DNA of 64,000 nucleotides from Nitrospirota bacterium (GCA_016219645.1 JACRLR010000021.1:62001-126000); one strand, 5' to 3'; shown: positions 1 through 8,609, counted from the stretch's first letter. Notes: generated by a model not told the origin, from the letters alone. A program made the numbers and translations.

Positions 1-95
1 ATGCCCAGCATCTGTGCCAGTTGGCGAGATGATAGCCTGGTGCCTGTGATCATGTCGATGATCCGTTGACGCGGCGTCCGTTCGGGAGGCAACAT
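1..95 (-). CDS. N-terminal fragment of a helix-turn-helix protein (runs off the window)
   Basis: Reading leftward from an ATG at 93-95, 31 codons stay open to the window edge. The peptide begins MLPPERTPRQRIIDMITG and continues with TRLSSRQLAQMLG. Its pattern of a basic helix, a turn and SxRQLAQ is that of a winged-helix DNA-binding N-terminus. It resembles small transcriptional regulators in which an HTH is followed by a zinc ribbon, but the zinc ribbon would lie outside the window, so that identity is a guess. No strong Shine-Dalgarno precedes the ATG. It diverges from tldD, with about 80 bases between the start codons. Confidence 0.5.
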   Translation of the reverse strand, partial: MLPPERTPRQRIIDMITGTRLSSRQLAQMLG

Positions 96-174
96 GCAAG
101 CTATCGTAGGGGATTGCGTGAGGAAAACCAAGTGAGTTGAACAGCGCCGATACCTCTGTCAGGATAATGAGCCT

Positions 175-1641
175 ATGCCCGCTCATCCGATGCCTCATCA
201 GGACGAACTCGCTGAACTCGCGTTGAAGCGCGTGGTTGCTTCAGGGGCTGAGTACGGTGACATCCGTCTCCTGGACAGTGCAACCCAGGCTGTACGAGGA
301 GAAGATCGCCGCATTGCTTCCGTCCGAGAAACGCAGGACAGGGGGTTTGGAATCCGCGTCCTCTATCACGGCGCCTGGGGATTTGCCGCTAGTTCTGTCC
401 TTTCGTCGGAAGAGGTCCCGCGGGTGGCTGACTTGGCGATCGAAATCGCGAAGGGCTCCGCGTCCCTCGCGAGTGAACGAGTGAAGCTTGCCGATGAACC
501 GATTCATCGCGACCGGGTCGTCACGGCGCGGCGGATCGATCCGTTTGCCGTCAAGCTCGAAAGTAAAACAGCGCTCCTTTTGGAAACGATGGAGTGCGTC
601 CATCGTCAGCCCGGCGTCGTGCGGAGCAGTGCGAGCCTCTGGGCCCGTCAGGACCGAAAGCTTTTTGTCTCAACTGAAGGATCACGCCTAGAATTCGACC
701 TCCTGGCCACGAGCGGCGATTTCGATGCCACAGCGGTTCATGACGGTCGGTTCGCTTCGCGCTGCTTCAATACTCCGCATCTTCGGATGGGTTATGAACT
801 GATCGAGGAGGCTGATTTCCTCGCCGAGGCCCCGCGCATCGCGTCTCAGGCTGTCGAGAAGGTAAAGGCACCTACCACCAAACCAGGTCTGTACGATCTT
901 GTCCTCGATCCTGAGCATCTGTCGCTCACCATGCATGAATCTTGTGGTCACCCAAGCGAGCTCGACCGCGCACTCGGGTACGAGGCCAACTATGCAGGCA
1001 CCAGTTTTCTCACAACCGAGAAACGCGGGACCTATCGGTACGGTTCTCCGCATGTGAGTCTCGTGGCTGACAATATGGAACCGGAGACCCTTGCCGCGAC
1101 CGGCTACGATGACGACGGAGTGGCGTGCCAGCGATGGGACATCGTGCGCGATGGGATATTCGTCGGCTATTGCACAAACCGTGAAGTCGCGCCGAAAATC
1201 GGGGAGACCCGCTCACGCGGGTCCAATCGGGCGGACAGCTGGGGCAGTGTCCCGATTGTCCGCATCGCCAACATCGGCCTTGAGCCTGGAACCGCTACTC
1301 TGGACAATCTGCTCGCCGACGTGAAACGCGGCATCTATATCGAAGGCCACGGGTCCTTCAGCATCGATCAGCGACGGTATAACTTCCAATTCGGCGGCGA
1401 CGCATTTTGGCTGATCGAAAACGGGAAACGAACACACATGGTGCGAGATGTCATCTACCATGGCATCACACCGGAGTTTTGGAGCAGCTGCGACGCGGTT
1501 GCGGATCGCTCGCACCGCCGTCGGTATGGGTTTATCACGTGCGGCAAGGGCCAGCCTGGTCAGTCCGGTTGGATGACCCACGCGGCCTCACACGCGCGAT
1601 TTCGCAACGTAAGCGTCATTGGGGGGCCTGGCGCATCATGA
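175..1641 (+). CDS. tldD: TldD family metalloprotease subunit
   Basis: This encodes one half of the cytosolic TldD/TldE protease, which in characterised bacteria trims unfolded or modified peptides and acts on antitoxins and microcin precursors. The 488-residue product has the family's zinc-binding HExxxH motif, read as HESCGH at residues 254-259, followed by a conserved region containing GYEANYAGTSF and a C-terminal beta-rich domain with the family's GQPGQSG-like loop. The start at 175 has an AGGA about 14 bases upstream. The gene overlaps the start of the next gene by four bases (ATGA), so the two subunits are probably translationally coupled and made in equal amounts, which fits a TldD-TldE heterodimer. 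The motif is complete, so this copy is probably active. Confidence 0.93.
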   Translation: MPAHPMPHQDELAELALKRVVASGAEYGDIRLLDSATQAVRGEDRRIASVRETQDRGFGIRVLYHGAWGFAASSVLSSEEVPRVADLAIEIAKGSASLASERVKLADEPIHRDRVVTARRIDPFAVKLESKTALLLETMECVHRQPGVVRSSASLWARQDRKLFVSTEGSRLEFDLLATSGDFDATAVHDGRFASRCFNTPHLRMGYELIEEADFLAEAPRIASQAVEKVKAPTTKPGLYDLVLDPEHLSLTMHESCGHPSELDRALGYEANYAGTSFLTTEKRGTYRYGSPHVSLVADNMEPETLAATGYDDDGVACQRWDIVRDGIFVGYCTNREVAPKIGETRSRGSNRADSWGSVPIVRIANIGLEPGTATLDNLLADVKRGIYIEGHGSFSIDQRRYNFQFGGDAFWLIENGKRTHMVRDVIYHGITPEFWSSCDAVADRSHRRRYGFITCGKGQPGQSGWMTHAASHARFRNVSVIGGPGAS

Positions 1642-2981
1642 CTACAGCTGGCCACAAGACCTGGCCGAAGTTGACGAGCCGAGAGGAGTTCAAGTTTATC
1701 GCCGAGCAGGTCCTGAAACGTTCGACCGGGGACCACACGGTTGTCACGTTGCACGATCAGCATAGCGGGACGACGAGGTTTGCCAACAATCAGATCGTCC
1801 AGAACGTCGATACAAGGCGCGGGTCTTTGAGCGTGATGGTGGCGTTCGGGCAGCGCCACGGCAACGCAAACACGACGGACTTCACGGCCGGGGCTGTGCA
1901 AGAGATTGTGACAAGAGCCACCGAGATCGCACAGCTGTCGCCGGACGATCCGGAATACCTCCCACCGGTTGAGCGACAATCGTATCTGACGCTTCCGACA
2001 ATGCGAGCCGAAACTGCCGTGGCCGGGCCGGCCCGTCGGTTGGAATATACGAATGAGGCGATCGGGCAATGCCGGATGGAAAACCTTGGCGCAGCCGGGA
2101 TCGTCTCTTCGGCGCTTACATCGGTCGGTGTTGCGGCGAGTACGGGACTCTTCGCCCATGAGGAACGGACCGATGCACGATTCAGCCTCACAGCTCAGGC
2201 CGGCGAGTCCACTGGCTGGAGCGCAACGGCCCATCGGTCTATCGACCATTTGAGAATCCAGGAACGGACACTCACCGCAATCGATAAGGCGAAACGGGGT
2301 CTGGAGGTACGCGAACTGCCACCGGGGCGTTATACGGTGATTCTTGAGCCAGCTGCCGTCGCGGGGCTGTCGTCTTCGTTGCTCTGGATGCTCGATGCGA
2401 AGTCCTACGAGAAGGGCACGAGTGCATTCTCAGGCAAACTCGGCAAGTTGATCGTGGACGAGCGGCTGACGTTCCGAAATCTGCCGGCGCACGAGGATCT
2501 CCTGGGAATTGGTTTCACAGCCGAGGGGTTACCGACCATGGCATCTGACTGGATTTCAGACGGGGTGCTCACTCAGCTTGCATACGATCGGTTCACGGCG
2601 AAGGCGCACGGGATCGATCCAATCCCTACGCTCGATGCCCCCTGCCTCTCAGGGAGGGGATCGTCCTTGCCGACGCTGCAAGAGATGATCAAGCAGGCGG
2701 AGCATGCCATCCTCGTCACGAACTTCTGGTACATCCGAACGGTCAACCCGACCGATCTCACCCTGACCGGGATGACCAGGGACGGCACCTTTCTCGTCGA
2801 GAAGGGAGCGATTGTGTCGGCGGTGAAGAATTTTCGATTTCACGAGAGTCCTCTGCGGGTCTTCAACCGGATCGAGGCGTTCACCAATCCGGCTGAAGCC
2901 ATCACGTCCGAAACGAGCAAGCTTCTCGTGCCGGCGATGACGCTCAACGACTTCAACTTTTCCAGCGTCACTCGATTCTGA
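1638..2981 (+). CDS. pmbA: TldE/PmbA family metalloprotease partner
   Basis: This 447-residue product is the second subunit of the TldD/TldE protease. It belongs to the same fold family as the upstream gene but lacks the HExxxH zinc motif, as expected for TldE, which supports the TldD active site. Recognisable features are the N-terminal RFANNQIVQNVDTRRG strand-turn segment and a C-terminal ...LSGRGSSLPTLQEM region ending in a typical TldE tail (MTLNDFNFSSVTRF). An open frame extends further upstream inside tldD, but the ATG at 1638 overlaps the tldD stop as ATGA and has a G-rich stretch just before it, so I place the start there. A word palindrome follows the stop codon closely and may terminate this operon. 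Confidence 0.92.
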   Translation: MTTAGHKTWPKLTSREEFKFIAEQVLKRSTGDHTVVTLHDQHSGTTRFANNQIVQNVDTRRGSLSVMVAFGQRHGNANTTDFTAGAVQEIVTRATEIAQLSPDDPEYLPPVERQSYLTLPTMRAETAVAGPARRLEYTNEAIGQCRMENLGAAGIVSSALTSVGVAASTGLFAHEERTDARFSLTAQAGESTGWSATAHRSIDHLRIQERTLTAIDKAKRGLEVRELPPGRYTVILEPAAVAGLSSSLLWMLDAKSYEKGTSAFSGKLGKLIVDERLTFRNLPAHEDLLGIGFTAEGLPTMASDWISDGVLTQLAYDRFTAKAHGIDPIPTLDAPCLSGRGSSLPTLQEMIKQAEHAILVTNFWYIRTVNPTDLTLTGMTRDGTFLVEKGAIVSAVKNFRFHESPLRVFNRIEAFTNPAEAITSETSKLLVPAMTLNDFNFSSVTRF

Positions 2982-3005
2982 GGTTTGCCCGGAGTGGAGT
3001 TTCTC

Positions 3006-3078
3006 GTTTCATGTTTCACGTTTGGCCTTGAAGTTTCCGCAATTCGAAACGAACAACTTGAAATCAGAAACATGAAAC
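3006..3078. repeat. Family W palindrome downstream of tldE
   Basis: The arms GTTTCATGTTTC (3006-3017) and GAAACATGAAAC (3067-3078) are perfectly complementary over 12 bases. Inside them are further GTTTC/GAAAC words (3016-3056), so several alternative stems can form. It starts 24 bases after the tldE stop and ends 13 bases before the next gene, so a terminator role is plausible, although no T-run follows. Confidence 0.7.
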
Positions 3079-3091
3079 TTGAAACGCTCGA

Positions 3092-4753
3092 ATGAGATAC
3101 GTTGTACGAGGATCGATGGTCGCTACTTTCTTGCTGATCGGTATTATGTGTTGGCTCGTGATGTTCTCTCCGGTGGAAGCTGCGTCTGCTGACCAGATTG
3201 AAGCTTCGCCGCTCTTCGACGATCTTGGTTCCCTCCATCATCCGATCACCACTACATCGGAATTGGCCCAACAGTACTTTGATCAGGGGCTCCGACTCGT
3301 CTATGCCTTCAATCACGAAGAAGCGATCCGTTCGTTTGAAGCTGCGGCTCGTCAGGATCCGCAGGCGGCTATGCCCTATTGGGGGATTGCATTGGCGCTG
3401 GGCCCCAATATCAATAGTGAGATGGGGAAGCAAGATGAACGTCGTGCGATCGAAATGGTTCAGAAGGCCCGACGGCTGGCAACCAACGCGATTCCACGGG
3501 AGCAAGCGTATATAGAGGCGTTGACTGCGCGGTACGTGGGCCGGAAGGGTGTGAAGCGTAAGGGTCTCGAAGAGGCCTATGCGAAGGCCATGCGATTGGT
3601 GATGCAGCAGTTTCCCGATGACCTCGATGCCGCCACGCTGTTTGCGGAAGCGCTGATGGATCTCCGGCCCTGGGATTTGTGGAAGCAGGACGGGAGACCA
3701 CAGCCGGGCACCGAGGAGATCGTCACGACGTTGGAGTCCGTACTCGCGCAGAACCCCGACCATCCAGGAGCCTGCCACTACTACCTTCATGCAGTCGAGG
3801 CGTCACAGCAGCCGGAACGGGCTTTGCCCTGTGCGGAACGGTTGCCCGGTCTGATGCCGGGAGCCGGTCATCTTGTTCATATGCCCGCCCACATTTACAT
3901 GAAGCTTGGGAAGTACCACGAAGCGGTCGAACGGAATCAGGAGGCGGCCCATGTCGATCAACTATATCTGGCCGGCCGGAACCAGGGGGGCGAATATGCA
4001 GACGGGTATTACACCCACAATCTCCATTTTCTCTGGGCCTCCTTGATGATGGAGGGGCGCAATGACGATGCTCTGAAAGCGGCGCGCGACTTGACCGCCA
4101 CGATCGCACTGGAGGAGGTCCGGAAGGATCGCGGGAAAGAACTCTACCTATCGGCGCCGATCTTCTCGATGATACGGTTTGGCCGGTGGGAGGAGTTACT
4201 CCGGGAGCCAGCGCCTCCCAAGGGATTGCGGTTGTTGGATGGAATGTGGCGGCTGGGTCGAGGGCTCGCCCTCGTGGCGACAGGTCGGCTTCCCGGAGCT
4301 GAAGGGGAACATGTGGTCTTGGCCGGTCTCACGAAGCAGATCCGTCGTGATCGTACGCCAGAAGAAAAGACTGAGCGGGCGCTTCTCAAGATTGCTGAGC
4401 GGGTTCTGGCAGGAGAGCTTGCTGCGCGCCGTCAACATTATGATGACGCGATCCGGTTGCTTGAAGAGGCAGTCAAAATGGAAGAAGCGCTCCCCTATTC
4501 CGAGCCGCCGCTCTGGCCCCTGTCCGTGCGGCATCACTTGGGCGCTGTGCTCTTGTCGGCCGATCGCCCATCCGAAGCTGAAGCGGTGTATCACGCGGAT
4601 CTCCTACACCATCCGGACAACGGCTGGGCCTTGACCGGACTAATCCAGAGCCTCAGTATCCAACAGAAAGACGATCAGGCTGCTGAGGCAGAGGAGCGTT
4701 TCAAGAAAGCCTGGGCCCATGCAGACTACAGTCCGTCTAATTCTCGGATGTGA
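3092..4753 (+). CDS. Exported tetratricopeptide-repeat protein
   Basis: This 553-residue protein starts with a basic residue and a hydrophobic segment (about residues 10-28) ending in PVEAAS, a probable signal peptide, so it should act in the periplasm or envelope. The rest is helical with TPR-like units, for example AQQYFDQGLRLVYAFNHEEA near residues 60-80, YWGIALALGP, HYYLHAVEASQQPERAL and HIYMKLGKYHEAVERNQEAA. It resembles a widespread family of large exported TPR proteins of unknown role. No catalytic motif was seen. The ATG at 3092 lacks a Shine-Dalgarno; an ATG at 3116 is preceded by GAGG and may be the true start, still keeping the signal peptide. It is monocistronic between two repeat regions. 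Confidence 0.8.
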   Translation: MRYVVRGSMVATFLLIGIMCWLVMFSPVEAASADQIEASPLFDDLGSLHHPITTTSELAQQYFDQGLRLVYAFNHEEAIRSFEAAARQDPQAAMPYWGIALALGPNINSEMGKQDERRAIEMVQKARRLATNAIPREQAYIEALTARYVGRKGVKRKGLEEAYAKAMRLVMQQFPDDLDAATLFAEALMDLRPWDLWKQDGRPQPGTEEIVTTLESVLAQNPDHPGACHYYLHAVEASQQPERALPCAERLPGLMPGAGHLVHMPAHIYMKLGKYHEAVERNQEAAHVDQLYLAGRNQGGEYADGYYTHNLHFLWASLMMEGRNDDALKAARDLTATIALEEVRKDRGKELYLSAPIFSMIRFGRWEELLREPAPPKGLRLLDGMWRLGRGLALVATGRLPGAEGEHVVLAGLTKQIRRDRTPEEKTERALLKIAERVLAGELAARRQHYDDAIRLLEEAVKMEEALPYSEPPLWPLSVRHHLGAVLLSADRPSEAEAVYHADLLHHPDNGWALTGLIQSLSIQQKDDQAAEAEERFKKAWAHADYSPSNSRM

Positions 4754-4766
4754 TGGGCGAGTCCAA

Positions 4767-4814
4767 GGGACTGGCTCCCTCCGTCGCCTCTGGGCTGAGG
4801 AGGGTGCCTGTCCC
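4767..4814. repeat. Left arm of a 48-bp perfect inverted repeat around msrA
   Basis: The 48 bases beginning GGGACTGGCTCCCTCCG and ending GGTGCCTGTCCC are the exact reverse complement of 5590-5637. The outer ends, GGGACTGG and CCTGTCCC, are themselves nearly complementary, so each arm can fold alone. GGGACAGGCACC-type words are typical of REP palindromes mobilised by REP-associated (IS200-like) transposases; no such transposase is in the window. Confidence 0.9.
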
Positions 4815-4884
4815 GCTACTCCACGCACGTGAGATGTAAGGCTGTGCGACGATATTCGACTGAATCAGTGAGGAGGACAATCCC

Positions 4885-5505
4885 ATGAGAAGACGAGCAA
4901 CCCTGTCAGTTTTTGCTCTGGCCATTTTCCTCATAGGATCTTGGACTGTTCAGTCGGCCAGCCAGGCTGCGGGAAATGGAATTCCCAGCAAAGCCTACTT
5001 CGCGGGGGGCTGTTTCTGGTGCATGGAAGAAGCCTTTGAAAAGGTCGAAGGGGTGTTGTCCGCGACTTCAGGCTATATGGGGGGTACGGTTGCTAATCCG
5101 AGCTATGAAGCAGTGTCGGCTGGGCGGACGGGCCATGCGGAATCGGTCGAAGTCGTTTATGACCCGGCCAAGGTGAGTTACCAGAGGTTACTGGACGCCT
5201 TTTGGCATAATGTCGATCCGGTTACACCGAATGCACAGTTCTGCGACCACGGCAGCCAGTATCGCTCCGCTATTTTTTTCCAGACAGAGGAAGAGAAACG
5301 TGCGTCGGACGCCTCCAAACAGGCGATCGAACAGTCGAAACGGTTTAATGAGCCGATCGTCACGCAGATCGTGATGGCCTCACAGTTCTACCCGGCCGAG
5401 GAGTACCACCAGGACTACTACAAGAAAAATCCTTTCCGTTACAAGGTCTACAAATACAACTGCGGTCGCGCCAAGCGGTTGGAGGAATTGTGGGGAAATC
5501 CATAA
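4885..5505 (+). CDS. msrA: Peptide methionine-S-sulfoxide reductase MsrA, exported
   Basis: MsrA reduces the S form of methionine sulfoxide in oxidised proteins. The catalytic signature GCFWC is present, with the nucleophilic cysteine at residue 43 and a second cysteine at 46, preceded by AYFAGG. The C-terminus carries another cysteine in KYNCGRAKR that could act as resolving cysteine. At 206 residues it is longer than cytosolic MsrA because of an N-terminal signal sequence (about residues 1-30, ending SASQAAG), so it probably repairs periplasmic proteins. The start is supported by a GAGGAGG motif 8 bases upstream of the ATG. The gene sits alone between the two arms of a perfect 48-bp inverted repeat, an unusual setting that could allow the segment to flip. 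Confidence 0.95.
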   Translation: MRRRATLSVFALAIFLIGSWTVQSASQAAGNGIPSKAYFAGGCFWCMEEAFEKVEGVLSATSGYMGGTVANPSYEAVSAGRTGHAESVEVVYDPAKVSYQRLLDAFWHNVDPVTPNAQFCDHGSQYRSAIFFQTEEEKRASDASKQAIEQSKRFNEPIVTQIVMASQFYPAEEYHQDYYKKNPFRYKVYKYNCGRAKRLEELWGNP

Positions 5506-5544
5506 CCCGCATGATTCAAGCGCGGTTCTGCTACTGCGATGTTG

Positions 5545-5577
5545 GAGACTGGCACCCTTCTTTTTGGTGCCTGTCTC
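5545..5577. repeat. Short hairpin with REP-like words, possible msrA terminator
   Basis: The arms GAGACTGGCACC and GGTGCCTGTCTC pair at 11 of 12 positions around a 9-base loop that ends in TTTTT. It lies 40 bases after the msrA stop and just before the right inverted-repeat arm, and shares its GGCACC/GGTGCC words with that arm. No T-run follows on the + strand, so termination is uncertain. Confidence 0.6.
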
Positions 5578-5589
5578 CGTCCTAGGGGT

Positions 5590-5637
5590 GGGACAGGCAC
5601 CCTCCTCAGCCCAGAGGCGACGGAGGGAGCCAGTCCC
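5590..5637. repeat. Right arm of the 48-bp perfect inverted repeat around msrA
   Basis: This is the exact reverse complement of 4767-4814. The two arms enclose 775 bases containing only msrA and the hairpin at 5545-5577. Confidence 0.9.
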
Positions 5638-5699
5638 GCCGCGACAACTCCTTCTCCCCCGGTGTATATTTCTAGCCCAGCAACCTGTGCCGATACTCT

Positions 5700-5878
5700 G
5701 CCCGCATTATTCATGAGGGTTCGTGACGAAACCGCTGAGACGCATTGTGAGACGGACAAGCGCAGCCGGGAAGGAGGGAAGCATACTTGAACAGTATGTT
5801 GACCGACTGAGTGGCGAGCGCGCCCGTCGGAACAGCGTATCGGCGGTTGCAGCAGAAGCCTTCGTGAATAATGCGGGC
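5700..5878. mobile_element. Family M element: 179 bp with about 44-bp imperfect terminal inverted repeats
   Basis: The left end (5700-5743, GCCCGCATTATTCATGAGG...) and the reverse complement of the right end (GCCCGCATTATTCACGAAGG...) agree at most of 44 positions, 14 of the first 15 being identical. The interior has no convincing gene. The size and structure are those of a MITE or a REPIN-like pair of repeats. A solo end of the same family lies at 26970-27013. The element occupies the space between msrA and the LOG-like gene, and its right end is 20 bases before that gene's start. Confidence 0.7.
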
Positions 5879-5898
5879 CAGCCCGGGGAGGTGGGTCC

Positions 5899-6408
5899 GT
5901 GAAACGTCCGATCCGACAATCGACAAGAAAGCCAGTGATTGGCGTTATGGGTCCGGCTAAGGCCGGTATTCGAGAATTGGCTGATGCCAAGGTCTTGGGA
6001 GAACTCATTGCACGCCAAGGGTGGGTGGTATTGACGGGAGGGCGTGCGAGCGGTGTGATGGATGCGGCCAGCGAGGGTGCGAAGTCAGTGCCCGGCAGCT
6101 TGACGATTGGAATTTTGCCGGATGCCAAGGTGGGGGTGTCTCGGCATGTGGATGTAGCGATTGTGACGGACCTGGGCCAGGCCCGCAATAACGTGAACGT
6201 GATGTCCAGCGACATCATTGTGGCCTGTGGGCTCGGTGGCACAGGAACCGTCTCAGAAGTCGCACTGGCGTTGAAGGCCAAGAAGACCGTAATTCTTCTG
6301 GGAGCCAATAAGGCCGGGGTGAACTTGTTCAAGAACCTCGCGCCGCATCACGTCCATGCCGCTGCCTCTCCGGAAGAGGCGGTCAAGCTGATCGGCGATT
6401 TGCTCTAG
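5899..6408 (+). CDS. LOG-like Rossmann-fold protein (TIGR00725 family)
   Basis: This 169-residue protein has the nucleotide-binding loop family seen in LOG/lysine-decarboxylase-like proteins: VIGVMGPAKAG near the N-terminus, VVLTGGRASGVMDAASEGA around residues 50-68 (the GGxxxGxMxxxxxGA pattern), and CGLGGTGTVSEVALAL around residues 112-127, matching the GGxGTxxE motif. Relatives cleave nucleotide 5'-monophosphates (cytokinin-activating LOG) or have unknown substrates; this branch is uncharacterised. It starts with GTG at 5899, preceded by GGGGAGGTGG, a strong ribosome site. A family W palindrome begins a few bases after the TAG stop. Confidence 0.85.
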   Translation: MKRPIRQSTRKPVIGVMGPAKAGIRELADAKVLGELIARQGWVVLTGGRASGVMDAASEGAKSVPGSLTIGILPDAKVGVSRHVDVAIVTDLGQARNNVNVMSSDIIVACGLGGTGTVSEVALALKAKKTVILLGANKAGVNLFKNLAPHHVHAAASPEEAVKLIGDLL

Positions 6409-6414
6409 CCAGCC

Positions 6415-6508
6415 TTGTTCATTTGGTCTATTCGGTCTGTCTGGTTTGTTTGGTTGAACGAAACTAACCAGATAAACACAATAAACCAGATAGACCAGAT
6501 GAACCATA
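6415..6508. repeat. Family W palindrome (TTTGGT/ACCAAA words)
   Basis: The left half reads TTCATTTGGTCTATTCGG and onwards and the right half ends TAGACCAGATGAACC; the halves are imperfectly complementary over about 38 bases. It starts 7 bases after the stop of the LOG-like gene. Related palindromes with the same words occur at 18113-18203 and 45584-45664, each downstream of a gene. Confidence 0.7.
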
Positions 6509-6734
6509 GCCCCCATCTCACCCGTCCCGCTTTTCCCGCCAGTCTCGCGTGTCTCGCGCGCCTATCCTGCGGGGCACGCTGACAGTTCCCAAACGTCCAC
6601 ATTGTCCAGATCGGGCCACATTTGGCTCGATGGCATAGTGGTCGTTTCCCCTATCCTATCCGCATGTTAGTGGAGACCAGGTTCGGCATGGATCTTGAGA
6701 CCTTTCTGTGGGTTCTCTTGTATATGGGGTATAG
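6509..6734. other. Intergenic stretch before the transglycosylase gene
   Basis: No gene was recognised here. The left part (6525-6580) contains CCCGTCCCGC, GTCTCGCGTGTCTCGCGCGC, short reiterated CTCGCG words like those in other family W regions. The right part, 6650-6730, holds the probable promoter region of the following gene but no clear -35/-10 pair. Confidence 0.4.
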
Positions 6735-7307
6735 GTGCCCACCATGGCCAACAACACAGAAAGGAGACCTCTCTATTCAAGCCTGTTACCCCCAGTTTGT
6801 GCGCTGGTTCTGTTCTGTCTGCTGATCGTAGCCACTCCCACACACACGAAACCTGACTATGACGGCGCCTACCCTCGGTATTCTAATGCGGAGATCCGCC
6901 GGGCCATCAGCTGGTACGCGAAGAAATACCGTCTCGATCCTGCTCTGCTGCGTGCGGTCATCAAGACCGAATCTGATTTTCACCAGCATGCCGTCTCTCG
7001 CAAGGGCGCAATCGGATTGATGCAACTGACCCCGGCTGCCGCAGAGACGTTGCGCGTCGGCGACGCCTACGATTCCATCCAGAATATCCGAGGAGGCGCC
7101 AAGCAACTGCGACATCTATTGAATCTCTACCAAGATGATCTTCCCCTGGCTTTAGCGGCCTACAATGCAGGGGTCCATCGGGTCAAAAATCGCAAAGTTC
7201 CGCGCATTCGGGAAACCCGTACCTACGTGAAAAAAGTATTGCGGAACTACGAAATGTTCCGTTCCCACCAGAAGCCCTCGCCCAATAAAGAGAATAAGCG
7301 CGTGTAG
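6735..7307 (+). CDS. Lytic transglycosylase with SLT domain
   Basis: This enzyme cleaves peptidoglycan between MurNAc and GlcNAc. The 190-residue product has an N-terminal hydrophobic segment (about residues 19-35) that should export or anchor it. It then has a compact SLT domain with the catalytic glutamate at E79 in KTESDF, the GLMQL motif at 94-98, and AYNAGV at 141-146. All three motifs are intact. The start may be GTG at 6735 or the ATG three codons later; neither has a strong ribosome site, although the overlapping GCCCACC suggests little. The small size and single domain resemble the minimal SLT proteins found across Gram-negative bacteria. Confidence 0.9.
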   Translation: MPTMANNTERRPLYSSLLPPVCALVLFCLLIVATPTHTKPDYDGAYPRYSNAEIRRAISWYAKKYRLDPALLRAVIKTESDFHQHAVSRKGAIGLMQLTPAAAETLRVGDAYDSIQNIRGGAKQLRHLLNLYQDDLPLALAAYNAGVHRVKNRKVPRIRETRTYVKKVLRNYEMFRSHQKPSPNKENKRV

Positions 7308-7417
7308 GACGGGCTGCTGACTGCCTTGGACTTCCCCCGCCGATTGCTCCGCCCCCTTGACCTAACCGGACCAGCTCTGCGACAAAAGAGGTTCTTGGGT
7401 CAGGGAGGAATGCGACG

Positions 7418-8575
7418 ATGGAACGGCACATCAACAGACGAATGGCCACATTGGCCCATTCGGAGATTCGAGCGATGACCCAAGCCTGTGTGCAGGCAAA
7501 GGGACTCAACATGGCGCAAGGGGTTTGTGACACGCCGGTTCCACCGGTGGTGATTCGAGCCGCGGCGGAGGCGATGGAGCAAGGAAAGAATATCTACTCG
7601 CGATTCGACGGATTGCCCGAACTACGGCAGGCGGTCGCCAAGAAACTTGCGCAATACAACGGTATAGTGGCTGACCCCGAAACAGACATTACGATCAGTG
7701 CCGGAGCGACCGGAGCGTTTCATTGTGCCTGCTTGGCGCTGCTCAGTCCCGGCGACGAGGTGATCCTCTTTGAGCCCTACTACCAGTACCACATCAGCGC
7801 GCTGTTGGCGGTTGAGGCGGTTCCGGTGATGGTAAAGTTGAGGGCTCCCGATTGGATCTTTTCCTCAGCCGATGTGGAGTGCGCAGTCACTCCCCGAACG
7901 AAGGCGATCATTGTGAACTCGCCGGGGAACCCATCCGGGAAAATATTCAGCCGGCAAGAACTGGAAACCATAGCGGCCGTTGCGCTCCAGCATGATCTGT
8001 TCCTGTTCACCGACGAAATCTACGAGTACTTTCTGTACGACGATCGAACACATGTGAGCCTGGCAAGTCTGCCTGGCATGGCTGACCGGACGATCACCAT
8101 CGGCGGTTACTCGAAGACATTCAGCATTACCGGCTGGAGGATCGGCTACAGTGTGGCGGCAGCTCGTTGGGCGCAGGCGATCGGAGCGATGAACGATCTG
8201 CTCTATGTCTGCGCCCCGACGCCGTTGCAGGCGGCAGTCGCAGTGGGAATTCAGGAACTTCCCGACATCTTCTACCGCGACCTGGCCCGCGACTATCAAC
8301 GGAAGCGCGATCGGTTCTGCCGGGCCTTGACTCAGGCAGGCCTGACCCCGTCGATTCCACAGGGCGCCTACTACGTGCTGGCCGATACGTCGCGTCTGCC
8401 CGGCGCAACGGGCAAAGAGCGGGCGATGTTCCTCCTCAAGACGATCGGCTTGGCCGGTGTGCCAGGCGAAGCTTTCTTTTCCGGGCCTGGAGGAAGTCGG
8501 TTCATTCGATTCAGTTATGCAAAAATCGATGCCGATATCGACGATGCCTGCAGCCGGATCGCACGACTTGGGTAA
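7418..8575 (+). CDS. Class I/II pyridoxal-phosphate aminotransferase
   Basis: This 385-residue protein is a fold-type I aminotransferase of the aspartate/aromatic/methionine group. The PLP lysine is K233 in GGYSKTFSITGWRIGY, matching the class signature SKxFxxxGxRxG. Other conserved parts are NSPGNPSGKIF (the Asn that contacts PLP), FTDEIYEYF with the Asp that holds the pyridine nitrogen, and RFIRFSYA near the C-terminus with the substrate-carboxylate arginine. The substrate cannot be read from the sequence. The start is supported by GGGAGGAATG upstream. The gene stands alone. Confidence 0.9.
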   Translation: MERHINRRMATLAHSEIRAMTQACVQAKGLNMAQGVCDTPVPPVVIRAAAEAMEQGKNIYSRFDGLPELRQAVAKKLAQYNGIVADPETDITISAGATGAFHCACLALLSPGDEVILFEPYYQYHISALLAVEAVPVMVKLRAPDWIFSSADVECAVTPRTKAIIVNSPGNPSGKIFSRQELETIAAVALQHDLFLFTDEIYEYFLYDDRTHVSLASLPGMADRTITIGGYSKTFSITGWRIGYSVAAARWAQAIGAMNDLLYVCAPTPLQAAVAVGIQELPDIFYRDLARDYQRKRDRFCRALTQAGLTPSIPQGAYYVLADTSRLPGATGKERAMFLLKTIGLAGVPGEAFFSGPGGSRFIRFSYAKIDADIDDACSRIARLG

Positions 8576-8609
8576 CAGTCTGTTTGAAATATCCCTGCAG
8601 AGTTTGGGC

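Noticed and set aside
1-69. Short + strand frame at the window edge ending in TGA
   Set aside because: The - strand reading gives a convincing HTH N-terminus; the + strand frame has no motif.
2840-3790. 316-codon frame on the - strand over the end of tldE and the start of the TPR gene
   Set aside because: It crosses an intergenic palindrome and two well-supported + strand genes; composition is typical of a shadow.
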